DNA from: DASUPK01 sp963848955
GTDB lineage: Bacteria > Actinomycetota > Thermoleophilia > Solirubrobacterales > 70-9
Assembly: GCA_963848955.1 (NCBI GenBank)
Contig: CAWKFQ010000012.1
Span: 143,505 to 207,504 of the forward strand
DNA length: 64,000 bases
Reading direction: 5' to 3'
A model generated the notes under the pieces. It was not told the DNA's origin. It worked only from the letters and a program-made list of their open reading frames with translations, and made no database searches. Shown here one piece after another: positions 35,255-43,458 of this stretch (positions within the stretch are counted from its first letter, which is position 1; the number at the start of each line of letters is the position of its first letter). The position numbers were made by a program, and so were the translations under genes.

Positions 35255-36717
35255 TGTCGGCGGCTCCCCGATCGTGCCGGGCGCGGAGCCTCGCCGCTGC
35301 GAGCGCGGCGGCGGGGCTCCTCGCTGCGCTTTTCTTCCCGGACATCGCCTCCGCCCACGCGCTGGTGGGCCGCAAGGACCTGCCGGTGCCGGCCTGGCTT
35401 TTCGCCTGGGGGGCCTCGCTCGTCCTGATCATCTCCTTCGCGCTGCTCTCGGTCGCGTGGACCCAGGCGCGCCTGCAGAGGGAGAAATGGAGGCCCCTCC
35501 CGCGTTGGCTGTCGCGGGCGCTGCTCAACCCGGTCATCGAGGTGCTCTGCGGGCTGATCGGCGTGGGGCTGTTCGTGGTCGTGCTCTACACGGGGTTCCG
35601 CGGAATCTCCGACCCGACGCAGAACTTCTCGGTCGTCTTCGTCTTCTACACGTTCTGGCTGGGGCTGGTCCTGCTCAGCGTTCTGCTGGGGGACGTCTTT
35701 CGAGCGTTCAATCCATGGCGGGCGCTGGGTCGCCTCGTTTCCGGGGGCTTCCGGCTGATCGCCGGACAATCTGCGCCTGCCCCCCTCAGGTACCCCGATT
35801 GGCTCGGCCGCTGGCCGGCTGTGATCGGCGTGCTGCTCTTCGTCTGGCTCGAGCTGATCGCCGGCGGTGGCGCCTCACCCACCCCACACGACATCGGGGT
35901 GGCGACCGTCATCTACAGCCTGGTGACCTTCGTCTGCATGGCGCTCTTCGGAGTCGAGGAGTGGATCGAGCGTGGCGAGACCTTCAGCGCCTACTTCGGG
36001 ATGTTCTCCCGGCTGGCGCCCTTCGAGGCGAGAGGGCGGGACCTGGGCATCAGGAAGTTCCTGACCGGAGCTCCACAGTGGGCGGCCGTGCCGGGGGCTG
36101 CCGCGCTGGTGCTCGCGTCGATCGCGGTGACCAGCTTCGACGGCGCGCAGGAGGGCGCCCTATCGGGCGCGATCAGGTGGACCTTCGAGCGCTGCAGCGA
36201 CATCGGGTTCAGCCTCCCCGATTCATTCCGGGTCGCGAACACGATCTGGCTGCTGATCGTCTTCGCCGGCGTCTCCCTGCTCTACTGGTTGGGAGTCAAG
36301 GGCATGCACACGGTCCGTGGCTCGCCCCCGGTCAAGGATCTGGCGCGCTCATTCGCGCACACCCTGATCCCGATAGCGCTCGCCTACCTGGTGGCGCATT
36401 ACTTCAGCGCCTTCCTCTACCAGGAGCAGGCGCAATTCACCTACATCCTCTCGGACCCGCTGGGCCACGGCTCGGACCTCTTCGGCACGGCCGGCGGCGG
36501 GATCAACTACGGGATCGTCGGCTCGAACACCGTCTGGTACGTGCAGGTCGCCGCCCTCGTGATCGGCCATGTCACCGCCCTGACCCTGGCGCACGACCGG
36601 GCGCTCGGCGTCTACGACAACGTCCGGAACGCCTCGCGCTCGCAGTACTTCATGCTCGCGGTGATGGTCGCCTTCACCTGCTTCGGGCTGTTCCTGCTGT
36701 CCCAGGCGAACGCGTGA
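35251..36717 (+). CDS. Large polytopic membrane protein paired with the cupredoxin
   Basis: 488 residues (GTG 35251; ATG 35254 also possible) with a cleavable-looking N-terminus ending ASAHALVGRKDLP and about ten membrane helices. Conserved-looking residues include SAHALVGR at the start of the outer face, FNPWRALGRL, SFAHTLIPIALAYLVAHYFS and the histidine-bearing GHVTALTLAHDRALGVYD. Similar actinobacterial proteins have been labelled fenitrothion hydrolase; nothing here supports that activity. Pairing with a cupredoxin and the many outward histidines suggest metal or redox transport, which is inference. Confidence 0.7.
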   Translation: MMSAAPRSCRARSLAAASAAAGLLAALFFPDIASAHALVGRKDLPVPAWLFAWGASLVLIISFALLSVAWTQARLQREKWRPLPRWLSRALLNPVIEVLCGLIGVGLFVVVLYTGFRGISDPTQNFSVVFVFYTFWLGLVLLSVLLGDVFRAFNPWRALGRLVSGGFRLIAGQSAPAPLRYPDWLGRWPAVIGVLLFVWLELIAGGGASPTPHDIGVATVIYSLVTFVCMALFGVEEWIERGETFSAYFGMFSRLAPFEARGRDLGIRKFLTGAPQWAAVPGAAALVLASIAVTSFDGAQEGALSGAIRWTFERCSDIGFSLPDSFRVANTIWLLIVFAGVSLLYWLGVKGMHTVRGSPPVKDLARSFAHTLIPIALAYLVAHYFSAFLYQEQAQFTYILSDPLGHGSDLFGTAGGGINYGIVGSNTVWYVQVAALVIGHVTALTLAHDRALGVYDNVRNASRSQYFMLAVMVAFTCFGLFLLSQANA

Positions 36718-36855
36718 TCACGCGCTTGAGCGGCTGACCGCCACCCCGAGTCGTCGCACCTCGAGAGGGCTGCTGTCCTTGTCGAGGACGACGACGATGT
36801 TCTGGGCGCGGAAGCAGAACAATTGCCGATCAGGCTGACACACTGAATCCAGCAT
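36718..36855 (-). CDS. Possible 45-residue protein
   Basis: MLDSVCQPDRQLFCFRAQN followed by IVVVLDKDSSPLEVRRLGV, ending just after the stop of the large membrane protein. The sequence has normal amino-acid balance, unlike chance frames in this GC-rich DNA, and two cysteines. Its ATG shares CATG with the start of the opposite-strand small gene at 36854. It may equally be the tail of a lost larger gene. Confidence 0.35.
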   Translation of the reverse strand: MLDSVCQPDRQLFCFRAQNIVVVLDKDSSPLEVRRLGVAVSRSSA

Positions 36856-37012
36856 GCCCCCGGTCCCGATCCTCGCTCATGTCGGCCACTGGTACCTCTG
36901 GGTGCCGTATGCGATCCCGGTCGCGATCGTGTTGGCCGCCTCCTTCAGGGCTTTCAGGCAGCAGCGCCGCGAGGACCGCTTGGAGGCAGGGGCCGAGAAG
37001 CCGAATCGCTGA
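36854..37012 (+). CDS. Small single-pass membrane protein
   Basis: 52 residues: MPPVPILAHVGHWYLWVPYA, a hydrophobic helix (IPVAIVLAASFRAF) and a charged tail (RQQRREDRLEAGAEKPNR). The HVGHWY motif before the helix resembles small proteins often found beside actinobacterial cupredoxin membrane clusters. The 3' 59 bases overlap the convergent gene at 36954-37772. A partial second copy of the tail occurs at 38111-38188. Confidence 0.55.
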   Translation: MPPVPILAHVGHWYLWVPYAIPVAIVLAASFRAFRQQRREDRLEAGAEKPNR

Positions 37013-37772
37013 CAGGTCGACGGCGAGCCGACAGCTCGAGCACGGCGAGCGTGAGAGCGATCGGAACCGTGGCCGGCAGCTCCGAGACGAAGAAGAAGAG
37101 CAGGTCGAAGGCCAGCGCCAGGCAGGCGGCCAGACCGGTGGCGCGAAGCTGCAGCTGACGCTCGCCCGCGAGCATTGCGCCAAGGACCCCGGCGACGAAC
37201 AGATCCCCGAAGCCGAGCACGGCATCTCCGAAATGTGCGAACTGCAGCTGCGGCAGGCTGGCAGCAGGCGCGGCGGCGTTCAGCACGGCATTCGGGCTCT
37301 GCAGCAGGTCGCCGGTCACGAGGCACGCGTCCACGATCGCCATCGCATAGATCCCGAGCCTGAGCCAGCGAACGGGAACCACCGCCGCGATCAGTGTCCC
37401 GAGAGCGACGCACGCCAGCGCCGAGAGGGCGAGCGCCGCAGCCTCTCCGGTGAGCGTCTCCGGGATGGCCCAGGCGAGTGCGAACAGCGGGATCGGCAGG
37501 ACCGCGAGTCCAATTCGAGCACCGTGCATCGCCCAGGCGAGGGCGAGGGCGGCCAGGATCGGAACCGCGACCAGCGCCAGGTAGGTGAGTGCGTCGGCGA
37601 GTCCCGGAACGAGCGCGATGCCGCTGACGACGACAACGATTGATCCCGGGAGAACGACCGCCCACCACCGGCTTTCGAGCCGAACGGCAAAGGGCAGGCT
37701 TCGCCTCGCGGGAAGCGCGACCAGGGTCGCCTGAATGAGGCTGAGGATCGCGATCGAGGGTGCGAAGGACAT
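36954..37772 (-). CDS. Polytopic membrane protein with presenilin-like GxGD motif
   Basis: 272 residues, eight to nine hydrophobic helices, then a short Arg/Pro tail. Two membrane aspartates stand out: AMAIVDACLVTGDLL and, one helix later, AVLGFGDLFVAGVLGAML. The latter matches the GxGD catalytic motif of presenilin/signal-peptide-peptidase proteases, including the small hydrophobic residues after it. A later LPATVPIAL could stand for the PAL motif. The helix count and spacing fit an A22-type intramembrane protease, but the first motif lacks the usual YD. A non-proteolytic transporter cannot be excluded. Confidence 0.55.
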   Translation of the reverse strand: MSFAPSIAILSLIQATLVALPARRSLPFAVRLESRWWAVVLPGSIVVVVSGIALVPGLADALTYLALVAVPILAALALAWAMHGARIGLAVLPIPLFALAWAIPETLTGEAAALALSALACVALGTLIAAVVPVRWLRLGIYAMAIVDACLVTGDLLQSPNAVLNAAAPAASLPQLQFAHFGDAVLGFGDLFVAGVLGAMLAGERQLQLRATGLAACLALAFDLLFFFVSELPATVPIALTLAVLELSARRRPVSDSASRPLPPSGPRGAAA

Positions 37773-37799
37773 AGCTCAGGGGGCCGAGAACGGCCGTTC

Positions 37800-38023
37800 T
37801 CAGCGGTCCTGGGTGTGCTCGATCGGCGCCTGCGTCTGATCGGGGTGCACGGGGGCGACGATCCCTTGAGCGCCACCGTCGACCCCAATGTGGCGGCGAC
37901 GAAGATGCCCGCGGTCGCAGCCTTGAGTCGCCTGTCAGTCAACCAGCTGTGATGCTGTGCCTGGAGCCAGGACCTCGCTCCGCTGGCCCCCGCCATCGCG
38001 GCCATTGCACATGCGGCGCACAT
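37800..38023 (-). CDS. Small Cys-containing membrane protein (frameshift near 37863)
   Basis: 74 residues after restoring one G in a GGG run. MCAACAMAAMAGASGARSW, then QHHSWLTDRRLKAATAGIF leading into a membrane helix (FVAATLGSTVAL) and a tail KGIVAPVHPDQTQAPIEHTQDR. CxxC at the N-terminus and paired histidines could bind metal. In the uncorrected frame it would run Arg-rich through the next gene. It lies 27 nt upstream of the GxGD protein gene on the same strand. Confidence 0.55.
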
Positions 38024-38110
38024 GGAACGAAAGCTACCGCCGGTAGCTAAACCGACCCACCCCTGCAGGTCACGCACGCTCCGCGGAGGGTCACGTCGTG
38101 GCTCGAGACG

Positions 38111-38188
38111 TTGAAGTCCGGTCGTTACCGCGCATTCAAGCAGCAGCGCCGCGAGGATCGCGCTCGCGATCAGGCCAGCCGGCCCTAG
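38111..38188 (+). pseudogene. Remnant copy of the small membrane protein tail
   Basis: The frame from TTG 38111 encodes KSGRYRAFKQQRREDRARDQASRP. Its middle, RAFKQQRRED, repeats RAFRQQRRED of the gene at 36854-37012, and 19 of 20 bases match over the QQRRED region. The upstream membrane helix is missing, so this looks like a truncated duplicate. The surrounding 38024-38215 has no other gene. Confidence 0.45.
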
Positions 38189-38215
38189 GGGGCCGAGTCG
38201 TCGCCGTGGAGGCTG

Positions 38216-38419
38216 TTACTCCACGGGTGCGTCGAGCGCGTCCCAGTCGTCCTTGCTGGCGAACTTCGTCAGCTTCGTCCCCTCGTTGACCGCCTTGAAC
38301 GCGTAGCGGACCTGGGTCTTGCCGTCCTTGCCCTGACGCTCATAGGTGGTCTTGGTGACATCGGACTCGGGGATCTGAACCTTCTCACGCTTCTTGACGT
38401 CGTAGAACTCGATCGCCAT
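38216..38419 (-). CDS. Small soluble protein of unknown function
   Basis: 67 residues from the ATG at 38419, preceded by GAGGAGA. MAIEFYDVKKREKVQIPESD, then VTKTTYERQGKDGKTQVRY and AFKAVNEGTKLTKFASKDDW. The protein is Lys-rich, which is unusual for this GC-rich genome and suggests selection. The pattern of short strands recalls small DNA- or RNA-binding or YwqJ-like domains, but I do not recognise it. Conserved small proteins with this opening occur in several actinobacteria to my recollection; that is weak support. Confidence 0.65.
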   Translation of the reverse strand: MAIEFYDVKKREKVQIPESDVTKTTYERQGKDGKTQVRYAFKAVNEGTKLTKFASKDDWDALDAPVE

Positions 38420-38557
38420 TCGGGAATCTCCTCTCGTCACGCCTGTCCCGGCTAACCGGGGCGGGAATTGATCTTATTTTGCAGCCTCGGTGGGCGCGGC
38501 CGCAGGCAGAGGATTCCCGCCCCCTCGGACGTTCATTTCGCGCCCGGCGCCCGTCGC

Positions 38558-39283
38558 CTAGCCCCCGATCAGCGAGATTGCGAAAATCGCTGCAAATCCC
38601 AGCAATGTGAGGCCGACGCGGCCCCACGAGGCGTGCTCGTGGGCCTCGGGAAGGAGGTCGGTCGCCCCCATGTAGAGGAAGAACCCGGCGTAGAAGGACA
38701 GCAGGTGCCCGAGGGTGGCATCGGAGACGTGGGACAGCGCCCCGACGGTCGCTCCGAGGAGGGGCGCCACCGCGTCGGCGACGAGCCAGCGGATCGCCTG
38801 TGCGCGGTTCTGTGACTGATTGAGGACGAAGCTCACGGTGTTGAGGCCGTCGGCGAAGTCGTGGGAAAGGACCGCGATGAGCACGAACACGCCGGTGGAG
38901 GTGTTGGCCCCGAATGCCAGTCCCACCGCGAGGCCGTCGATGAAACTGTGCGCCGAGAGCCCCAGCGCCCCGAAGGTCCCCACCTGACCATGCGCCCGGG
39001 CGTCCGCGGGCTCGTCGCGGTGATGGAGCACGAGCAGGCGCTCGAAGAGAAAGAACGTCAAGAACCCCGCACCCATGAGGGCTCCGATGGCGGTCGAACC
39101 ATCCGGGAGGAGATCGATCGCCTCGGGCAGGACGTCGAAGAGCGCGACCGCGACCACGATCCCGCCACTGAGGGCTATCACCGTCGGGAGCGAATGGGCC
39201 ATGCGCAGCGCAAGAACTCCGCCGGCCATGGTGGTGACCACCGCGAACGCCGTCAGCGGGATTGCGATCAGCTGGCCGTCCAC
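38558..39283 (-). CDS. ZIP-family divalent metal transporter
   Basis: 241 residues, seven to eight helices. The metal-binding helices read HSFIDGLAVGLAFG and SHDFADGLNTVSFV, the ZIP HxxxDG and (H/E)xxxDG pair. The cytoplasmic loop contains LHHRDEPADARAHGQ, a histidine-rich loop typical of the family. It should import Zn, Fe or Mn. It begins 3 nt after the Fur-family regulator stop, so both are expressed from the promoter carrying a Fur box. Confidence 0.9.
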   Translation of the reverse strand: MDGQLIAIPLTAFAVVTTMAGGVLALRMAHSLPTVIALSGGIVVAVALFDVLPEAIDLLPDGSTAIGALMGAGFLTFFLFERLLVLHHRDEPADARAHGQVGTFGALGLSAHSFIDGLAVGLAFGANTSTGVFVLIAVLSHDFADGLNTVSFVLNQSQNRAQAIRWLVADAVAPLLGATVGALSHVSDATLGHLLSFYAGFFLYMGATDLLPEAHEHASWGRVGLTLLGFAAIFAISLIGG

Positions 39284-39286
39284 GGC

Positions 39287-39736
39287 TCAGGCTCCGGCGC
39301 AGCGCCGGCACTCGCCGTGGATCACGAGGTCGTGACCGCTCATCGAGTGCTTCAGGCCGCCCGCCAGCCGCTCGAGCTGCTTCTCCAGCCGCTCGTCGTC
39401 AAACGGTGTGACCCGCCCGCAGCTGTGGCAGACGGCGTGGTGATGATGCTCACCCCCGGGGGTGACCGGCTCGAAGCGTGCGCCGGCTCCGCCGAAGTCG
39501 ACCCGCTGCACGAGCCCCATGTCATGCAGTAGATCGAGGGCTCGATAGATGCTGGCGATGCCGGTCTCGCTCCCGGCCCGTCGGAGCCTTTCGTGGATCT
39601 CCTGGGCAGAGAGACAGCAGTCCTGGCGGGCAAGGAGTCCCACGACGGCATCGCGTGCGCCCCCAGAGCGGTGCCCCGCATCGGTGAGCGCCGTGCGCGC
39701 AGTCCGTTCCCAATCAGGCGCCGACCCGTGAGCCAC
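39287..39736 (-). CDS. Fur-family metal-responsive repressor
   Basis: 149 residues from the GTG at 39736. The winged helix (LSAQEIHERLRRAG...GIASIYRALDLLHDMGLV) precedes the metal-sensing dimer domain with GGEHHHHAVCHSCGRV and the C-terminal ECRRCAGA, giving two CxxC pairs for structural zinc and a HHHH sensing patch. The operon with a ZIP importer favours Zur or Fur; the DNA site upstream looks like a Fur box, so I cannot decide the metal. Confidence 0.9.
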   Translation of the reverse strand: MAHGSAPDWERTARTALTDAGHRSGGARDAVVGLLARQDCCLSAQEIHERLRRAGSETGIASIYRALDLLHDMGLVQRVDFGGAGARFEPVTPGGEHHHHAVCHSCGRVTPFDDERLEKQLERLAGGLKHSMSGHDLVIHGECRRCAGA

Positions 39737-39758
39737 GGCGGCAGGCTAGCAGCTAACT

Positions 39759-39777
39759 GAGATTGATTCTCATTATC
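39759..39777 (-). promoter_or_regulatory. Fur box upstream of the fur-zip operon
   Basis: On the minus strand the site reads GATAATGAGAATCAATCTC. This matches 15 of 19 positions of the classical Fur box GATAATGATAATCATTATC. It ends 23 nt before the regulator's start codon, so it implies autoregulation of both the regulator and the transporter. Confidence 0.75.
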
Positions 39778-39778
39778 G

Positions 39779-40387
39779 CTAGGCGCGATCCATCTCGTCC
39801 GCGAGCCGCGGGTGGTGATAGGCGCCGGGACTACGCAGGGCCTCCAGGACTTGCTCTCGGCTTCGGTCGTCCTTGTCCTGACTCATCTTCACCTTGCAGA
39901 CGAATCTCGTGATCGGAATGCGCATGCCGACGGTTCCGCGCGACAACCGCTCACCGATCTCAGGGTCGAGGTAGGCCGGCGTCTCCGCGTGTCGCTCGAA
40001 GTGCTGGACCAGGCGGGTCAGAACAGCCAGATTCTCTTCCGGTTCGAGGATCTCGGGAACGCCGTAGCAGTGCGCGACGCTGAAGTTCCACGTCGGAACG
40101 CGCGTTGCCTGCTCGCTGTACCAGCTCGGCGAGATATAGCCGTGAGGCCCAGCCACAATGAGGAGAACCTCAGAGTCTCCAAGGTCATGGATTCGCTCGT
40201 CGGGCCTGCCCACATGCGTGACGACCGTCAGTTGCTCGGGTGCCGCCCGATCGTCCAGCAGCACCGGATAGTGAGACGCGACCAGCTCTTCACCGTTGTG
40301 GCTGACGATGGTCGCCCAAGGGTTCTCGGCAATCAGTCGTCGTACGACCGCCGCGTCAGTCACCGCATGCTTCGGGTTGTGGCGCAT
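39779..40387 (-). CDS. FMN-binding PaiB-like protein
   Basis: 202 residues from the ATG at 40387. Family landmarks: NPWATIVSHNGEELVASHYPVLLD, VTHVGRPD, GYISPSWY and VPTWNFSVAHCYG. These belong to the PaiB/FMN-binding split-barrel group, annotated as negative regulators of sporulation and protease genes in Bacillus, though most likely flavin-dependent enzymes. It begins 26 nt after the corrected sufD stop, on the same strand, so it may be the last gene of the suf operon. The Fur box just downstream belongs to the next operon. Confidence 0.85.
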   Translation of the reverse strand: MRHNPKHAVTDAAVVRRLIAENPWATIVSHNGEELVASHYPVLLDDRAAPEQLTVVTHVGRPDERIHDLGDSEVLLIVAGPHGYISPSWYSEQATRVPTWNFSVAHCYGVPEILEPEENLAVLTRLVQHFERHAETPAYLDPEIGERLSRGTVGMRIPITRFVCKVKMSQDKDDRSREQVLEALRSPGAYHHPRLADEMDRA

Positions 40388-40413
40388 CGCCGCCGAGCCT
40401 AGCGGCCGCCCGC

Positions 40414-41657
40414 CTAAGCAGGCTGAACCTGGCGCTCGCCCAGGATCTCTCCCAGGCGTCGCTCCAGGGCGACCGAGACCGCCGCCCTCACCGGGCCCGT
40501 CGTCGAGACGCTCGACCAGCGCCTCGAGGAAGCCCTCGATGATCAGGCGCTTCGCCTCATCGTCGGAGAGGCCGTGTGAGCGCAGGTAGTGGAGCTGCTC
40601 GGCGTCGATCTGGGCGACGGCGGCGGCGTGGGTGCAGCGCACGTCGTTGGCCTCGATCTCCAGACCCGGGATCGCGTCCGCGTGCGCCGACTTCGAGAGC
40701 AGCAGGTTGCGGCTCTCCTGAAAGGCGTCGGTCTGCTGGGCTCCCGGGTCGACGCGGATCATCCCGCGCCAGACCGCGGTGGCCGACTCCTCGAGAACGC
40801 CGCGGAAGGCGAGGTCGGAGGTCGTGTTCTCTGCGGCGTGCTCCTGGGTGGTGTCGAAGTCGAGGTGCTGGGTGCCGTTGCCGGCGTAGGCGCCGGTCAC
40901 GCGGGCACTCGAGCCCTGGCCCGCCAGCCTCGTCTCCATCCGGACCTTGCCTCGAGCCGAGCCGAAGCCGAGCGCCACCCAGTCGAGGTGTGCGTCGCGC
41001 TCCACCTCGGCGCGCTGGGTGCCGAAGACCCAGCTGCGCTCGCTCAGACCCTGGGCGGTGACGTAGCGCAGGTTGGCGCCGGGGCCGACCCAGATCTCGG
41101 TGACGGTGTTGAAGAGGGAGTCCGGGTTGGAGTCGGTCGAGAGCCACTGCTCCCAGACCTCTGCCTCGGCGCCCTCCTCGAGCACGATCAGCGTCCGGAA
41201 GGAGAGCGCCGTGGCCTCGGCGTCCTGGACCGCCGCGATCAGCGCCGGCGCCTCGAGGCGCTTGCCCGCGGGGCACGTAGACGAGCGCGCCGCCGCGCCA
41301 GGCGCTGTCGTTGCGCGCTACGAATGGATCGTCGCCCGGCGCCAGCGACCCGAGCATTTCGCGGAGGTGCGGAAAGCGCTCGAGAGAGCTCTCCAGCGAG
41401 GCGACCAGCGGCTCGTGCGGGCGCCCGTCGCCATCGACGTCGACCGACGCCCCCTCGAGGGTGGCGCCATCCACCTGGACGACCAGATGATCGGAGCCCT
41501 CAGGCGGATTGAGTACCCCGTCGGCCCGTGCGCGGGCCTCTGGGTCGCCACCTGTGGCCGCGTCATAGGCGTCCAGGTCGAGCTCGGAGAGGTCCGTGAA
41601 CTCCCAGCCGCGGGTCTTCTGCGTCGGCAGCGGCGGTGCCGCGCCGCCGTCAGCCAA
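40414..41657 (-). CDS. sufD: Fe-S cluster assembly protein SufD (two single-base frameshifts)
   Basis: 413 residues once two extra bases are removed: an extra C near 41275 (YVPAGKRLEAP restored) and an extra G near 40495 (restoring GPVRAAVSVALERRLGEIL up to the stop at 40414). The beta-helix core is clear in WVFGTQRAEVERDAHLDW, GNGTQHLDFDT and SHGLSDDEAKRLIIEGF. SufD pairs with SufB and SufC to build Fe-S clusters. Its ATG overlaps the sufB stop by 8 bases. Without correction the 3' part appears fused to the PaiB-like gene. Confidence 0.9.
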
Positions 41658-43098
41658 TCGAGCCCTCCATCTGCAGCTCGATCAGGCGGTTCATCTCGAC
41701 GGCGTACTCCATCGGGAGCTCCTTGGTGATCGGCTCGATGAAGCCGTTGACGATCATCTTCGAGGCCTCCTCCTCGTCGAGGCCACGGGACTGGAGGTAG
41801 AAGATCTGCTCCTCGCCGATCTTCGAGACGGTCGCCTCGTGGCCGACGTCGACGTCGTCCTCGCTGATCCTGATCGTCGGGTAGGTGTCCGAGCGCGACT
41901 CCTCGTCGAGCAGGAGCGCGTCGCAGACGACCTTCGACTTCGACTCAGAGGCGCCCTTGGCGATCTCGAGCAGGCCGCGGTAGCTGGTCCGGCCCTTGTC
42001 CTTGGAGATCGACTTGGAGAAGATCGACGAGGTCGTCTTCGGCGCCGCGTGGATGATCTTGCCGCCGGCGTCCTGGTGCTGGCCCTCGCCCGCGAAGGCG
42101 ATCGAGAGGATCTCTCCGTGGGCTCGCTCGCCCAGCAGGTAGATCGACGGGTACTTCATGGTCAGCTTGGAGCCGAGGTTGCAGTCGACCCACTCCATCG
42201 TCGCGTCCTCGTGGGCGACCGCCCGCTTGGTGACGAGGTTGAAGACGTTCTGCGACCAGTTCTGGACGGTCGTGTAGCGAACCCGGGCGCTCTTCTTCGC
42301 CACGATCTCGACCACGGCGGAGTGCAGCGAGTCGGTCGAGTAGGTCGGTGCCGTGCAGCCCTCGATGTAGTGGACGTCGGAGCCCTCCTCGGCGATGATC
42401 AGCGTGCGCTCGAACTGGCCCATGTTCTCGGTGTTGATCCGGAAGTAGGCCTGCAGCGGCATCGCGACCGAGACGCCGGCCGGGACGTAGACGAAGGAGC
42501 CGCCCGACCAGACGGCCGAGTTGAGCGCGGCAAGCTTGTTGTCGTTGGGCGGGATGATCGTCGCCCAGTACTCGCGGACCAGGTCCTCGTGCTCGCGGAG
42601 GGCGGTGTCCATGTCGGTGAAGATCACGCCCTGCTCCTCGAGCTTCTCGTTCACCTGGTGGTAGACGACCTCGGACTCGTACTGGGCGCCGACGCCAGAG
42701 AGGAACTTGCGCTCCGCCTCGGGGATGCCGAGGCGGTCGAACGTGTTCTTGATGTCCTCGGGCACCTCGGACCAGTCGCGGCTGTTCTTCTCGGAGGCGC
42801 GGACGAAGTAGTGGATGTCGTTGAAGTCGATCTGGTTGAGGTTGCCGCCCCACTGCGGGGTCGGGCGCGACTCGAAATGCTCGTACGCCTTGATTCGGAA
42901 GTCGCGCATCCACTGGGGCTCGTCCTTGTACTCGGAGATCGATTCGACGACCTCACGGGAGAGGCCCTTCGGGGACTTGTAGGCATAGCCGGTCTCGGAG
43001 TCGTGGAAGCCGAACTTCTCCTTGTAGTCGGCGTTGATGCCGGCGAGCTCGCGCTCCTCGGCGGGGCGCTCTGGTGCGGCGGTCTCGGGCGTGGCCAT
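41650..43098 (-). CDS. sufB: Fe-S cluster assembly scaffold SufB
   Basis: 482 intact residues. Typical SufB N-terminus (YKEKFGFHDSETGYAYK) and SREVVESISEYKDEP, QIDFNDIHYF, GVGAQYESEVVYH; the beta-helix includes EGCTAPTYSTDSLHSAVVE, with the conserved Cys that forms nascent clusters with SufD. The C-terminus SRGLDEEEASKMIVNGFIEP is diagnostic. It directly follows the Rieske gene, whose stop overlaps no codon (0 nt gap), and precedes sufD. Confidence 0.97.
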   Translation of the reverse strand: MATPETAAPERPAEERELAGINADYKEKFGFHDSETGYAYKSPKGLSREVVESISEYKDEPQWMRDFRIKAYEHFESRPTPQWGGNLNQIDFNDIHYFVRASEKNSRDWSEVPEDIKNTFDRLGIPEAERKFLSGVGAQYESEVVYHQVNEKLEEQGVIFTDMDTALREHEDLVREYWATIIPPNDNKLAALNSAVWSGGSFVYVPAGVSVAMPLQAYFRINTENMGQFERTLIIAEEGSDVHYIEGCTAPTYSTDSLHSAVVEIVAKKSARVRYTTVQNWSQNVFNLVTKRAVAHEDATMEWVDCNLGSKLTMKYPSIYLLGERAHGEILSIAFAGEGQHQDAGGKIIHAAPKTTSSIFSKSISKDKGRTSYRGLLEIAKGASESKSKVVCDALLLDEESRSDTYPTIRISEDDVDVGHEATVSKIGEEQIFYLQSRGLDEEEASKMIVNGFIEPITKELPMEYAVEMNRLIELQMEGSIG

Positions 43099-43432
43099 CT
43101 AGGCAACCTCCAGCTTGACTGTGTCGTCCTCGATCGTGACCGGGTAGGTGGTGACCGGTTGGTAGGCGGGGAGGGTCTTCGGCCGACCGGACGTGAGGTC
43201 GAACAAGGACCCGTGGCGTGGGCACTCCACGGTACAGGCGTCGGCGTCGAATGGGCCCTCGGCGAGGGGGCCGTCGTCATGCGAGCAGCGGTCCTCGACC
43301 GCATAGAGCGTCCCGCCGCAGTTGAAGACGCCGATCTTGTACCCCTTCGGGGCCTTCGACCAGCTTCATCTCGCCGCTCGGCAACTCGCTCGAGGGGCAG
43401 ACGTCGACCTGTTGTTTCGTGCCTTCAGTCAC
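43099..43432 (-). CDS. Rieske-type 2Fe-2S ferredoxin (single-base frameshift near 43361)
   Basis: 110 residues after removing one extra A: the frame then reads KGYKIGVFNCGGTLYAVED. Cluster ligands are in DRCSHDDGPLAEG (CxH) and CPRHGSLFD (CxxH). The protein ends KLEVA immediately before the sufB ATG. Small Rieske ferredoxins of the NirD/biphenyl-dioxygenase type are regular members of actinobacterial suf operons, supplying or testing electrons for assembly. The GTG at 43432 is the best start. Confidence 0.88.
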
Positions 43433-43458
43433 GTTATTCCTACTCAGCAGGTCGGATT

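Noticed and set aside
39779..41185. Apparent SufD-PaiB fusion
   Set aside because: An extra G near 40495 removes the sufD stop; the linker between them is Gly/Pro/Arg-rich frame noise. The correct sufD end and a separate ATG are both present.
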